Shown piece after piece: positions 42,686 to 49,152 of a stretch of 52,922 nucleotides of DNA. Within the stretch, counting starts at the first letter, position 1. The number at the start of each line of letters is the position of its first letter. Position numbers and translations under genes: made by a program. The DNA comes from a virus, in the IMG/VR virus record IMGVR_UViG_3300047318_000182, positions 1 to 52,922 of that record; one strand, given 5' to 3'. The notes below the pieces were generated by a model. It made no database searches, was not told the DNA's origin, and saw only the letters and a program-made list of their open reading frames with translations.

Positions 42686-43418
42686 CGAGTTTCCACCCTT
42701 TATGATTACTAGCTCTTCCATTAACTACGTGATACATACAATTAACGGATAAATTATTTATTTTACAAAATTCACTCAGATTAGTTACTACCAATAATTT
42801 GCCGTAAGGAGAAATTAAATTATAAGTTTTGCCTTCTCTAAGATATACTCTTCCGGGGTAAGTTCTTCCTAGAAGAGCTTTTCTAACTTTATCTACATGT
42901 TCAGGAGCTTTTGGGATTCCTTTTAAGGCTTTACTAATTTTTTCACCTACATTAGGATGAGGCCCCCGTGCTTTAGTCCGCTTTGAGTTTGCCTCGTTTT
43001 GCGCAGAGGTTCTCTTTTTACCTTTATTTCCTTTAGAAATCTTTTCACGCCACTCGTCAGTTCTAGGTGCGGCAAATCCCGGCGATCCACCACCTCCTGT
43101 AGTTTGATTTACTAGCAGACCACCAGCTTTCTTCATCCCATACATTTCAAGAATGAACCAAGTTTCCCAATCATAAGCCTCTTGATTTGTCATCCCATCT
43201 TTTAGTATGAGATATTTATCTTCATATCCCTTTGATCTATAAAGATTGATAATGTTAGATTTATGGTTATTCTGTTTTAAGTAGCCGGGTGTGTAATGAT
43301 CCTTAACTCTTTTTCCCTTACCTTTACCGATGTAAAAAGGTTCATCGTTTTTCAAAGGGTTGAGTAATAAATACACATAATATGAATTGTCTAGCAAACG
43401 TCTAATTACCAAAATCAA
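42669..43418 (-). CDS. GIY-YIG homing endonuclease with NUMOD3 and IENR1-like DNA-binding parts
   Basis: A 249-residue protein read from TTG at 43418; a stop in frame just upstream leaves no earlier start and no ATG precedes the domain. The GIY-YIG core is YYVYLLL...FYIGKGKGKR (13-37). NUMOD3-like repeats follow (WREKISKGNKGKKRT and VGEKISKALKGIPKAPEH), then an IENR1/NUMOD1-like end (FCKINNLSVNCMYHVVNGR). It would make a break at its target for homing. It fills almost the whole 752-bp insertion and its last codons lie in the repeat carrying the RlaP-like start. Confidence 0.88.
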   Translation of the reverse strand: MILVIRRLLDNSYYVYLLLNPLKNDEPFYIGKGKGKRVKDHYTPGYLKQNNHKSNIINLYRSKGYEDKYLILKDGMTNQEAYDWETWFILEMYGMKKAGGLLVNQTTGGGGSPGFAAPRTDEWREKISKGNKGKKRTSAQNEANSKRTKARGPHPNVGEKISKALKGIPKAPEHVDKVRKALLGRTYPGRVYLREGKTYNLISPYGKLLVVTNLSEFCKINNLSVNCMYHVVNGRASNHKGWKLGETIN

Positions 43419-43437
43419 GTTTAATTAATTGTTTCAT
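43402..43437 (-). pseudogene. Severed 5' end of the RlaP-like gene
   Basis: ATG then KQLIKLDFGN and a stop: this is the first stretch of the RlaP-like gene (KQLIKLEFGS) left upstream of the GIY-YIG insertion. Its ATG overlaps the stop of the upstream gene (TAATG), which was the original coupled start. It now encodes only 11 residues and may serve as a leader for the endonuclease's TTG. Confidence 0.8.
43409..43436. repeat. 28-bp direct repeat, 5' copy
   Basis: Matches 42657-42684 in 27 of 28 positions. The copies are 752 bp apart and flank the GIY-YIG gene; this one belongs to the original start of the RlaP-like gene. Confidence 0.95.
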
Positions 43438-43640
43438 TAATCTTCCCAAACAACCTCAAAATGATGTACATTTTCTCTAGGAATATAAACCTTATTCGGT
43501 TTACCTCTACCATCTTCTACATAAATTTCGAGATTTGCGCCGCTAAAATCAAACCAAGAGATATTCTTGTATTCAATGCTACCAAAATTGGTGTCCTTGA
43601 AGGTCACATAAGCATTCCTAGTTCTTGTATCTATTGCCAT
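43437..43640 (-). CDS. Small hypothetical protein
   Basis: A 67-residue beta-rich protein (VTFKDTNFGSIEYKNISWFD, LEIYVEDGRGKPNKVYI). Its stop overlaps the remnant start of the RlaP-like gene and its start shares a base with the stop of the upstream gene. Function unknown. Confidence 0.6.
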   Translation of the reverse strand: MAIDTRTRNAYVTFKDTNFGSIEYKNISWFDFSGANLEIYVEDGRGKPNKVYIPRENVHHFEVVWED

Positions 43641-43894
43641 TAATATTCTTCCATAACTCTGAATAAAGTGTTAATTGGATATTTATCTATGAAGGTCTTG
43701 GTTTTGGTAGATTCCGTAGACATGTTGAATTGTTTGGGGATTTGAACTCCATCGTAATACCAAACCATTGGTACGGTTTCTTGGACCTCTACTGTGTATT
43801 GTACACAAAAGAACGAACCTTTTTCGTAACTGGAAATCGCGTTCTGGTAGACCTTTGGAGAATTCATCTTATCTGTTTGAACTGTAATTTTCAT
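43640..43894 (-). CDS. Small hypothetical protein
   Basis: An 84-residue protein with strands rich in Val and Tyr (FFCVQYTVEVQETVPMVWYY) and a Lys/Thr-rich segment. It overlaps the upstream gene by 26 bases and is coupled to the next one. Function unknown. Confidence 0.6.
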   Translation of the reverse strand: MKITVQTDKMNSPKVYQNAISSYEKGSFFCVQYTVEVQETVPMVWYYDGVQIPKQFNMSTESTKTKTFIDKYPINTLFRVMEEY

Positions 43895-44051
43895 TAATTA
43901 TAACCGTTTCGTAAATAGTATAACGGATGATGTGATTTGCATCCGGCCCTGTGAACATAATTCTCGGTCTGATGAAATTCTCAGCCGCCCTGATTATTTG
44001 GTCATGCAGCTGTTCGCGTATTGTTCGTGACTTATCGCACGTTTCAATCAT
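43869..44051 (-). CDS. Small hypothetical protein
   Basis: A 60-residue version starting MIETCDKSRTIREQLHDQ is preferred, because the longer in-frame start at 44159 would place the terminator of the solute-binding gene and a promoter inside the coding region. The ribosome binding site is weak for this ATG. It has a helix (REQLHDQIIRAAENF) and ends in Asn/Ser-rich sequence. Function unknown. Confidence 0.5.
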   Translation of the reverse strand: MIETCDKSRTIREQLHDQIIRAAENFIRPRIMFTGPDANHIIRYTIYETVIINENYSSNR

Positions 44052-44069
44052 TTTGTCAATATCTAAATC

Positions 44070-44099
44070 ACTATATGAGGTAAATAAATTTGGAATCAA
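44070..44099 (-). promoter_or_regulatory. Putative promoter after the solute-binding gene
   Basis: On the minus strand TTGATT (44094-44099) and TATAGT (44070-44075) are 18 bases apart, just after the terminator. It would restart transcription for the small genes leading to the RlaP-like gene. Confidence 0.5.
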
Positions 44100-44126
44100 A
44101 AGAGGGCTCAATGAAGAGCCCTCTTT
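44099..44126 (-). terminator. Terminator of the TAXI solute-binding gene
   Basis: AAAGAGGGCTC and GAGCCCTCTTT form a perfect 11-bp stem with a 6-base loop, 30 bases after the stop of the gene. A short T-run follows on the minus strand. Confidence 0.8.
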
Positions 44127-44155
44127 GTCACCTGTTAATTGTGGAGGAAAGAAAA

Positions 44156-45061
44156 TCAATTGAGCTTCTTTTCGGCGCGGACAATATCACCAACACCTAG
44201 AACAGCGTCACCTAGCTCACCATAAGCCTCAATATTGTTTGACTTCCAAGAACTTGAAACGAGGAACTTGGCCAGCACGCCGATGGTTTCAAGATCAGCG
44301 TTGCCCCACATCGCGCCATCCGGCATGATCTTGCCATAAGAATTAGCGGCGAGAGTGGTAGGATTCCAAACTGAGCTTTCCGTCCCGCTCTTATCCTTAT
44401 AAGTCACGTCATTAAAATCCTTATCCTGAACCGGAACAAGTTCCAGTGTTGCGTTACGCTTTTCAGCGCTTTCCATCAGAGCGTTACCGGGACTACCGAC
44501 GTAAACCATGCACTGAGCCCGATTTCCTTCAGTTAGATCAACCAGCGCAGTCTTATTATCTTCATTGATAATAGCTAAACCATCGTAATCGTTTCCACCA
44601 TATTCCTTGTCAGCCTTGATGAGGCCGCGAATAGTAGAATCTGCACCGCCGCCCTTTGTCCCAGCGAAGACCGAATTACCCTTCTTCAGATCGGAGAAAG
44701 ATTCGACTCCACTTTCCTTGTTACAAAGGAGGTGAACATACTCGGTGTAAAGAGTGGAAATGGAATTGGCGTCGATGGAACCAGCACCCCAAATCGTATC
44801 AGACTGTGCCAGTCCAGCGTCACAAGTACCATTGGCGATCAGCTTGAGATTTTCTTCGCCGCCATTGGTGGAGACGAGTTGCACATCGATAACGCCGCGA
44901 AGCTGGCGCTGAGTCGTTAGACCAACGAATTCATAATTACCACCCTTTGCTCCGGTGCAGAGCTTGAGGACAGGAAGTGCAGCACCTTGAGCCATGACAG
45001 GAGCGGCAAATGCCATACCAGAAATGGCAATAACAGCGGCGAGCATAGTATTCTTAATCAT
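44156..45061 (-). CDS. TAXI-family periplasmic solute-binding protein
   Basis: A 301-residue protein with a Sec signal peptide (about 1-24, a basic start, a hydrophobic core and cleavage after VMA). The mature part matches TAXI-type TRAP transporter binding proteins: LCTGAKGGNYEFVG near the start, LVSTNGGEENLKLIANGTCD and AGLAQSDTIWG, then MVYVGSPGNALME and a late SYGKIMPDGAMW. Such proteins bind small carboxylates for a membrane TRAP transporter; no transporter subunits are in the window, so it would use host parts or act as a decoy. It has its own promoter, a strong AAAGGAG site and its own terminator, as a moron does. Confidence 0.88.
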   Translation of the reverse strand: MIKNTMLAAVIAISGMAFAAPVMAQGAALPVLKLCTGAKGGNYEFVGLTTQRQLRGVIDVQLVSTNGGEENLKLIANGTCDAGLAQSDTIWGAGSIDANSISTLYTEYVHLLCNKESGVESFSDLKKGNSVFAGTKGGGADSTIRGLIKADKEYGGNDYDGLAIINEDNKTALVDLTEGNRAQCMVYVGSPGNALMESAEKRNATLELVPVQDKDFNDVTYKDKSGTESSVWNPTTLAANSYGKIMPDGAMWGNADLETIGVLAKFLVSSSWKSNNIEAYGELGDAVLGVGDIVRAEKKLN

Positions 45062-45068
45062 GTAGTTT

Positions 45069-45075
45069 CTCCTTT
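45069..45075 (-). promoter_or_regulatory. Strong ribosome binding site of the TAXI gene
   Basis: AAAGGAG on the minus strand, 7 bases before the ATG at 45061. It is among the best Shine-Dalgarno matches in the minus-strand block and suggests high expression. Confidence 0.85.
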
Positions 45076-45137
45076 AAAAGTCGCTGATTTCAGTCAGCGG
45101 GTTTGTTTGAGATGTAAGAAAGTTGTTTACGATTGTC

Positions 45138-45166
45138 GATATATCAAACTGATTTATCGGTGTCAA
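45138..45166 (-). promoter_or_regulatory. Promoter of the TAXI gene
   Basis: On the minus strand TTGACA (45161-45166) and TATATC (45138-45143) are 17 bases apart with TG before the -10. Unlike the other minus-strand promoters its spacer is not an A/T run. It leaves a leader of about 70 bases. Confidence 0.75.
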
Positions 45167-45205
45167 TGACTTTTTTCACTAATTCGCGATAATTTGCGTG
45201 CCATA

Positions 45206-45400
45206 TCAATAATACTCCATTAAATCGCTGTGTTCCAAAATTTCCCTAAATTCAAGGATGAGGTTCATTGCTTTTCTCACCCGTTCCGCATCAGGTGCAA
45301 CAAGGTAATCTTCTGGATCGATATAGCCACCGTCAAACATATCGTAGAAAAAGTCTTGTGTTGTTCCAGCCGTTGCGCCATCTCTAATTCTAAGTGTCAT
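45206..45400 (-). CDS. Small hypothetical acidic protein
   Basis: A 64-residue acidic protein (FFYDMFDGGYIDPEDY) with a C-terminal helix (RVRKAMNLILEFREILEHSD). It is the last gene of the SNF2-helicase transcript, and no terminator was seen before the TAXI promoter. Function unknown. Confidence 0.6.
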   Translation of the reverse strand: MTLRIRDGATAGTTQDFFYDMFDGGYIDPEDYLVAPDAERVRKAMNLILEFREILEHSDLMEYY

Positions 45401-45684
45401 TTAGTTCCATAACCTTTCCATTTGTAAATTGTAACGTTATCCATCAAATTTTCCAATTTGATAATATTCTTCCCGGTCAGATCATCGCCTTGACACATCT
45501 GAAGCGCATAACGTTCTACCTTAATCTCACCCATACTAGCAATCATGGCCGCGATTAAAGTTTTTAAATCTGTAATTTCTGATTCTTGACTTCTGATTAT
45601 TTCCGCCGACTTAGCAGTAATCTCTTTCATATCTTCGATGTAGTCACAGATCGAGCCGTAACTATTAATAAATGTCCTATTCAT
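45397..45684 (-). CDS. Hypothetical protein
   Basis: A 95-residue, mostly helical protein with a coiled-coil centre (ITAKSAEIIRSQESEITDLK). It overlaps both the helicase and the next small gene by 4 bases. Function unknown. Confidence 0.6.
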   Translation of the reverse strand: MNRTFINSYGSICDYIEDMKEITAKSAEIIRSQESEITDLKTLIAAMIASMGEIKVERYALQMCQGDDLTGKNIIKLENLMDNVTIYKWKGYGTK

Positions 45685-47411
45685 GACGTTCTTTTCCTGT
45701 TAAGTGCCTCATTAATCATTTCTTGTTTCGTCATAATAATCTCAATCAATCGAGATTCCAGAGAGCCTTCCACGATTAAGTAGTGAATCAGGGCGTGATC
45801 TTCTTGACCAATTCTGTGGATTCTGTCTTCGCCTTGCTCAAGAAGGGCAGGAACGAAACAAAGCTCTGCCATGACAAGATTCCAAGCCGCTGTAAGAGTG
45901 ATCCCCACGCCAGCAGCATTGATGTTCCCAACAAATAAGCGACAATCAGGATCATATTGAAACGCTTCAACGGCTTTGTCCTTTTCTTTGTCGCTCATGC
46001 CTCCCACAAATTTTACCGCGCCGGGGAAGGCTTCAGCTATTTTCGCGGCCACGGCCTTATGAATGCAGAGAATGACGCATTTATCCACTGATTCCAAAAG
46101 ATTCTTGACATACTCAATCACCATCGGCAATTTAGCTAAACCAATTTCTTCTCTGGCATGAGCCACAGCTTCAAAGTGAGTAGCCATGTATTCAGTTAGC
46201 TCAACATCATCAAAATCTTTGGTACGCTCATGAATAGTATCAATTAGAAGTCCTAAGTCTTCATCCGACATGTCTTCATAATCTGCTTCTGTTTTCTCGC
46301 CATTTAATATCATTAATTGTTTGATATTATCGGCAAAAACTGTCATTTCCTTTTTAACAGTTTTACTCAAACCATCTTGAGGAAGAGTAATGACTTGTCT
46401 CCGTTTCGGAGGTAAATCTTTCAATACATCTTCTTTCATGCGCCGGATCATGAAGGTGGAGCGAAGAATCTCTTGAAACTCGTCTAAGTGATCAACGCCT
46501 GACGTGTCCCAATGTCCCCAAGGTGTCATAACAGCGGCGCAATATCGTTTAATGAATCTGATGTAATTTCCAAACTCTTTAATTCCAAAGGCTTCAATCA
46601 TCACAAACATATCAAGTGGATGATTCAAGATAGGCGTACCAGTCAATAAAACGCGTTTCTTCGCCACGATAGCTTTGATTCGTTCTTTGCCTTTAGCTCC
46701 TCCCCCAAAAATTTGAATACACTTTGCTGCTTTCGCGTTCTTTAATACGTGAGCTTCATCACAAATCAGAATGTCCCATGCAGTACCATCGATCTGATCC
46801 CTGTAATTACCTAGGGCTTCGTAATTACAAATGATTACATCTGTGTCGGGCCAAAAATAATCGCGGGCACTTTTCTTCGTCCCTTCTTCATCAATAATAG
46901 TTTTTTGTTTAGGTCTAGCGATATCCACGGTGAGACCACGCATCAACCAACGCTCAGCTTCTTTTCGCCAATTAATTTTTAGTGAAGCAGGGACAACGAT
47001 GAGGATTTTTTTAGCCTCCACAACGTTGTTAATGATACCGAGTGCTTGGATAGTTTTACCTAGGCCGGGGGAATCCCCTATTAAGCAATCTTTTTTACCA
47101 AGAGCATAGGCAATACCAGCACGTTGGAACGGCAGATATTTCCTCCCTTCTGGACATAGCAGATCGCCGTCATAATCTTCTGCGAATGACGCCTCTACCA
47201 GTTCAATCTTAACACGCTCAATGTTATCAAGTCTGACACGTGCGTCGCCTACGGTATAGTCATAAAACGTTTTAGCAATAGCATCATCTGCCGTGATCCA
47301 TCGTTTCAACGTTTTATTAAAAGTAAAACCGGCACGGCTGAGTGCGAGCCTATCTTCATATAGACATCGTGCTACATAAATCCCGTCATGTCTTTCAATA
47401 GTTATTGCCAT
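45681..47411 (-). CDS. SNF2-type (SMARCAL1-like) DNA-dependent ATPase/helicase
   Basis: A 576-residue superfamily 2 protein. A short HARP-like N-terminal part (about 1-85) is followed by Walker A GDSPGLGKT, the DEAH box in CDEAHVLKNAK, motif III LTGTPILN and the C-terminal motif VI EQGEDRIHRIGQ. The order and RIGQ are typical of SNF2 annealing helicases, which rewind DNA or remodel replication forks. It probably acts in replication or recombination of the phage genome. Confidence 0.92.
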   Translation of the reverse strand: MAITIERHDGIYVARCLYEDRLALSRAGFTFNKTLKRWITADDAIAKTFYDYTVGDARVRLDNIERVKIELVEASFAEDYDGDLLCPEGRKYLPFQRAGIAYALGKKDCLIGDSPGLGKTIQALGIINNVVEAKKILIVVPASLKINWRKEAERWLMRGLTVDIARPKQKTIIDEEGTKKSARDYFWPDTDVIICNYEALGNYRDQIDGTAWDILICDEAHVLKNAKAAKCIQIFGGGAKGKERIKAIVAKKRVLLTGTPILNHPLDMFVMIEAFGIKEFGNYIRFIKRYCAAVMTPWGHWDTSGVDHLDEFQEILRSTFMIRRMKEDVLKDLPPKRRQVITLPQDGLSKTVKKEMTVFADNIKQLMILNGEKTEADYEDMSDEDLGLLIDTIHERTKDFDDVELTEYMATHFEAVAHAREEIGLAKLPMVIEYVKNLLESVDKCVILCIHKAVAAKIAEAFPGAVKFVGGMSDKEKDKAVEAFQYDPDCRLFVGNINAAGVGITLTAAWNLVMAELCFVPALLEQGEDRIHRIGQEDHALIHYLIVEGSLESRLIEIIMTKQEMINEALNRKRTS

Positions 47412-47412
47412 G

Positions 47413-47646
47413 TTAAACTTCAGTATAAACCATTTCTATTTCTTCACCACGTTTTGTCGCGGCAATGACAGCGTTTATAATAGCTTCGCAATCGTGAGGA
47501 CTTGTTAAATCTCTATAAAATAAAACATCTTCAGGTTCTATGCCTTCTGATTGGGACATAAAAGTCTTACCGTCAACTTTAACTCTATGAGTTTCCCACG
47601 TGTCCCAAGAGCCTTTGCTTATTTCAGTCTCAAATTCTATCTTCAT
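47413..47646 (-). CDS. Small hypothetical protein
   Basis: A 77-residue acidic protein with a beta-rich start (IEFETEISKGSWDTWETHRV) and a helix (PHDCEAIINAVIAATKRGEE). One base separates it from the SNF2 helicase start. Function unknown. Confidence 0.6.
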   Translation of the reverse strand: MKIEFETEISKGSWDTWETHRVKVDGKTFMSQSEGIEPEDVLFYRDLTSPHDCEAIINAVIAATKRGEEIEMVYTEV

Positions 47647-47669
47647 TAGCTAGCCACCTAGTAAATATT

Positions 47670-47825
47670 TTAATCGACGTGCTTTGTCTTAATAAATTCA
47701 ATGACTTCCAAAGACTCACTCAATTTAGCTAACGCCACGGCATAATCGCCCGCCCTCGTAGCCGTGTCAGCCTCTCGGTGAAGTTTATTTATTTTATAAT
47801 TATTGAGGTATGTAATGTTAGTCAT
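47670..47825 (-). CDS. Small helical protein
   Basis: A 51-residue protein starting MTNITYLNNYKINKLHREAD; this ATG has AAGGTG 5 bases upstream and lies in the stop region of the aminoacyl-tRNA-synthetase-like gene. A longer in-frame start would run far into that gene. It forms two helices (ATRAGDYAVALAKLSESLEV). Function unknown. Confidence 0.55.
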   Translation of the reverse strand: MTNITYLNNYKINKLHREADTATRAGDYAVALAKLSESLEVIEFIKTKHVD

Positions 47826-48360
47826 GTCGCACCTTACTAAATCTTGGTAGCGCCAGTCCTGTGCCACAGGTCCAACTATGGTCCCTAAACTTACGGTAGC
47901 TATAACTACCAATTTCTACACCATTTATTTCTAGATCGAAGCCAGTACTTTGCTGAGACAGGTCAAGTATTTTTCCAGTCTTTGTTCTGAAAAATTTACG
48001 AGCCACACCCATTAAAGAGGCAACGGCATATTCGCCCCAAATGAAAAGTTCGACTTTCATGAAATATTTTTGATGAAAACGATCTAGCTCGTATTCGTTG
48101 CGGAAACAGGGAGTGCAAGTCACGAAAGGAACGTTTGTCTCTAATTTCCCTGCAATCCCCATCTGGATCAGAGATTGTTCCGCCGAGCCGACGAGAAGAC
48201 CGTCTTCAAAAGGATACGCCTTATCTGGACTAGGGCAAGTAATATTTGATACCTCTGTCATGACGTGCCACGGAACTGTGATTTCTGTGAAACCAACGGA
48301 TTTATAAAAATTCATAGCTTCTGAGATCAACTGCCAGTCAATTCTATCATCGTCTTCCAC
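47818..48360 (-). CDS. Minimal class II aminoacyl-tRNA-synthetase-like protein
   Basis: A 180-residue protein read from a GTG. It has class II core motifs: motif 2 as PCFRNE (Phe86-Arg87-x-Glu89) leading into YFMKVELFIWGE, and motif 3 as CGTGLALPR ending in Arg173, which would hold ATP. EINGVEIGSYSYR resembles segments before motif 3 in class II enzymes. There is no anticodon-binding or editing domain. It may be a paralogue that activates an amino acid or adenylates a substrate without tRNA, or it may help RNA repair. Identity of the substrate is unknown. Confidence 0.72.
   Translation of the reverse strand: MEDDDRIDWQLISEAMNFYKSVGFTEITVPWHVMTEVSNITCPSPDKAYPFEDGLLVGSAEQSLIQMGIAGKLETNVPFVTCTPCFRNEYELDRFHQKYFMKVELFIWGEYAVASLMGVARKFFRTKTGKILDLSQQSTGFDLEINGVEIGSYSYRKFRDHSWTCGTGLALPRFSKVRHD
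48347..48359. repeat. 13-bp direct repeat at the 3' junction of the 70-residue gene
   Basis: On the minus strand TGGAAGACGATGA, identical to 48546-48558. It spans the stop of the 70-residue gene and the GTG start of the synthetase-like gene. Confidence 0.85.
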
Positions 48361-48559
48361 TAACTAACCCTTCCTTATTTATACTATATTTAGGAATTCT
48401 AGTACATTCAAGATCAGCCAATAGTTCTAGATATCCTTTAATCTCCGCTTGATATCTCCTTTCAAGCTCCCGAATCCTGCTGATGTATAATTCCTTGAGT
48501 TTTTCATAATCTTCGTTATATTCATAATCATAATATATGAAACCGTCATCGTCTTCCAT
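48347..48559 (-). CDS. Small acidic hypothetical protein flanked by direct repeats
   Basis: A 70-residue protein starting MEDDDGFIYYDYEYNEDYEK, very acidic and Tyr-rich at the start, then coiled-coil (YISRIRELERRYQAEIKGYL). It ends SGRR, as the upstream gene ends NGRR, and the downstream gene also starts MEDDD. Both junctions carry the same 13 bases, so this gene may have been inserted by duplication of the junction. Function unknown. Confidence 0.6.
   Translation of the reverse strand: MEDDDGFIYYDYEYNEDYEKLKELYISRIRELERRYQAEIKGYLELLADLECTRIPKYSINKEGLVSGRR
48546..48558. repeat. 13-bp direct repeat at the 5' junction of the 70-residue gene
   Basis: Identical to 48347-48359; it spans the stop of the MazG-like gene and the ATG of the 70-residue gene. 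Confidence 0.85.
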
Positions 48560-48803
48560 TATCAAAAGCTCTTTTCGTAATGATCGCCATTGTTTCTAGG
48601 TCATACAGATCGATGCTTGGATGATGACGTTCGAGATAATGTTTCACCGCGCCTATAAGATCGGCCAGTTCAACCAGTCCCATGATCTTGCATTCTTGCT
48701 TTTCCGCGTCTTGAAGCTCAAGAAGCTCTTCCATAATTTTCGAAGATTCACCAAGAACGCCTTTCTCAATCATAGCGAGGTGGTATCCGGGTTTATCAGT
48801 CAT
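48546..48803 (-). CDS. Second MazG-like protein
   Basis: An 85-residue protein starting MTDKPGYHLAMIEKGVLGE; upstream in-frame ATGs up to 48824 are possible, but this one fits the overlap with the preceding stop. It has the MazG-like helices KIMEELLELQDAE and VELADLIGAVKHYLE, where the Glu and Asp are expected metal ligands. It is the single-domain type of all-alpha NTP pyrophosphatase. A second, larger MazG-like gene is at 21482-22012. Confidence 0.68.
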   Translation of the reverse strand: MTDKPGYHLAMIEKGVLGESSKIMEELLELQDAEKQECKIMGLVELADLIGAVKHYLERHHPSIDLYDLETMAIITKRAFDNGRR

Positions 48804-49152
48804 GAGGCTCATCTTTACTGACATTAGAAACCCACTCTACCGGAACAACTTCCACCAGTTGGTACATTCCGTGATGCGATTGATAACTATCAATTGCTTC
48901 TTTTTCGCTATCGTAATTGTTGGCGTCAAAGAATAGCGTACCGTCCGACACATCACGCGATACTGTTAGCCAAGTCCTTACCACTGTGTCTTTGGTAAAC
49001 ATATCGAGAAAATCTGATTTGTCATGAATAGATACGGAGCCGTCGTCAAATTTAAACACAACTTCATCAAAGGTGGAAACATAAACTACTTCCACCTCAC
49101 CTCCGTAAGAACCATAATATACGTCACCGACTTGAATTTTCACATCTGACAT
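48796..49152 (-). CDS. Hypothetical beta-rich protein
   Basis: A 118-residue protein. The start (VKIQVGDVYYGSYGGEVEVV) looks like a small SH3-like beta-barrel; the second half (TLFFDANNYDSEKEAIDSYQ) is different in nature. It starts directly upstream of the MazG-like gene and right after the RNA ligase stop. Function unknown. Confidence 0.6.
   Translation of the reverse strand: MSDVKIQVGDVYYGSYGGEVEVVYVSTFDEVVFKFDDGSVSIHDKSDFLDMFTKDTVVRTWLTVSRDVSDGTLFFDANNYDSEKEAIDSYQSHHGMYQLVEVVPVEWVSNVSKDEPHD

Noticed and set aside
42685-43436. Group I intron in the RlaP-like gene
   Set aside because: The endonuclease coding sequence fills almost the whole insertion, leaving no space for an intron core, and the 28-bp repeat explains how the gene is kept without splicing.
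43869-44159. 96-residue start for the gene at 43869
   Set aside because: The extra 36 residues are encoded by the terminator stem of the TAXI gene and a promoter-like region, so a start at 44051 is more likely.
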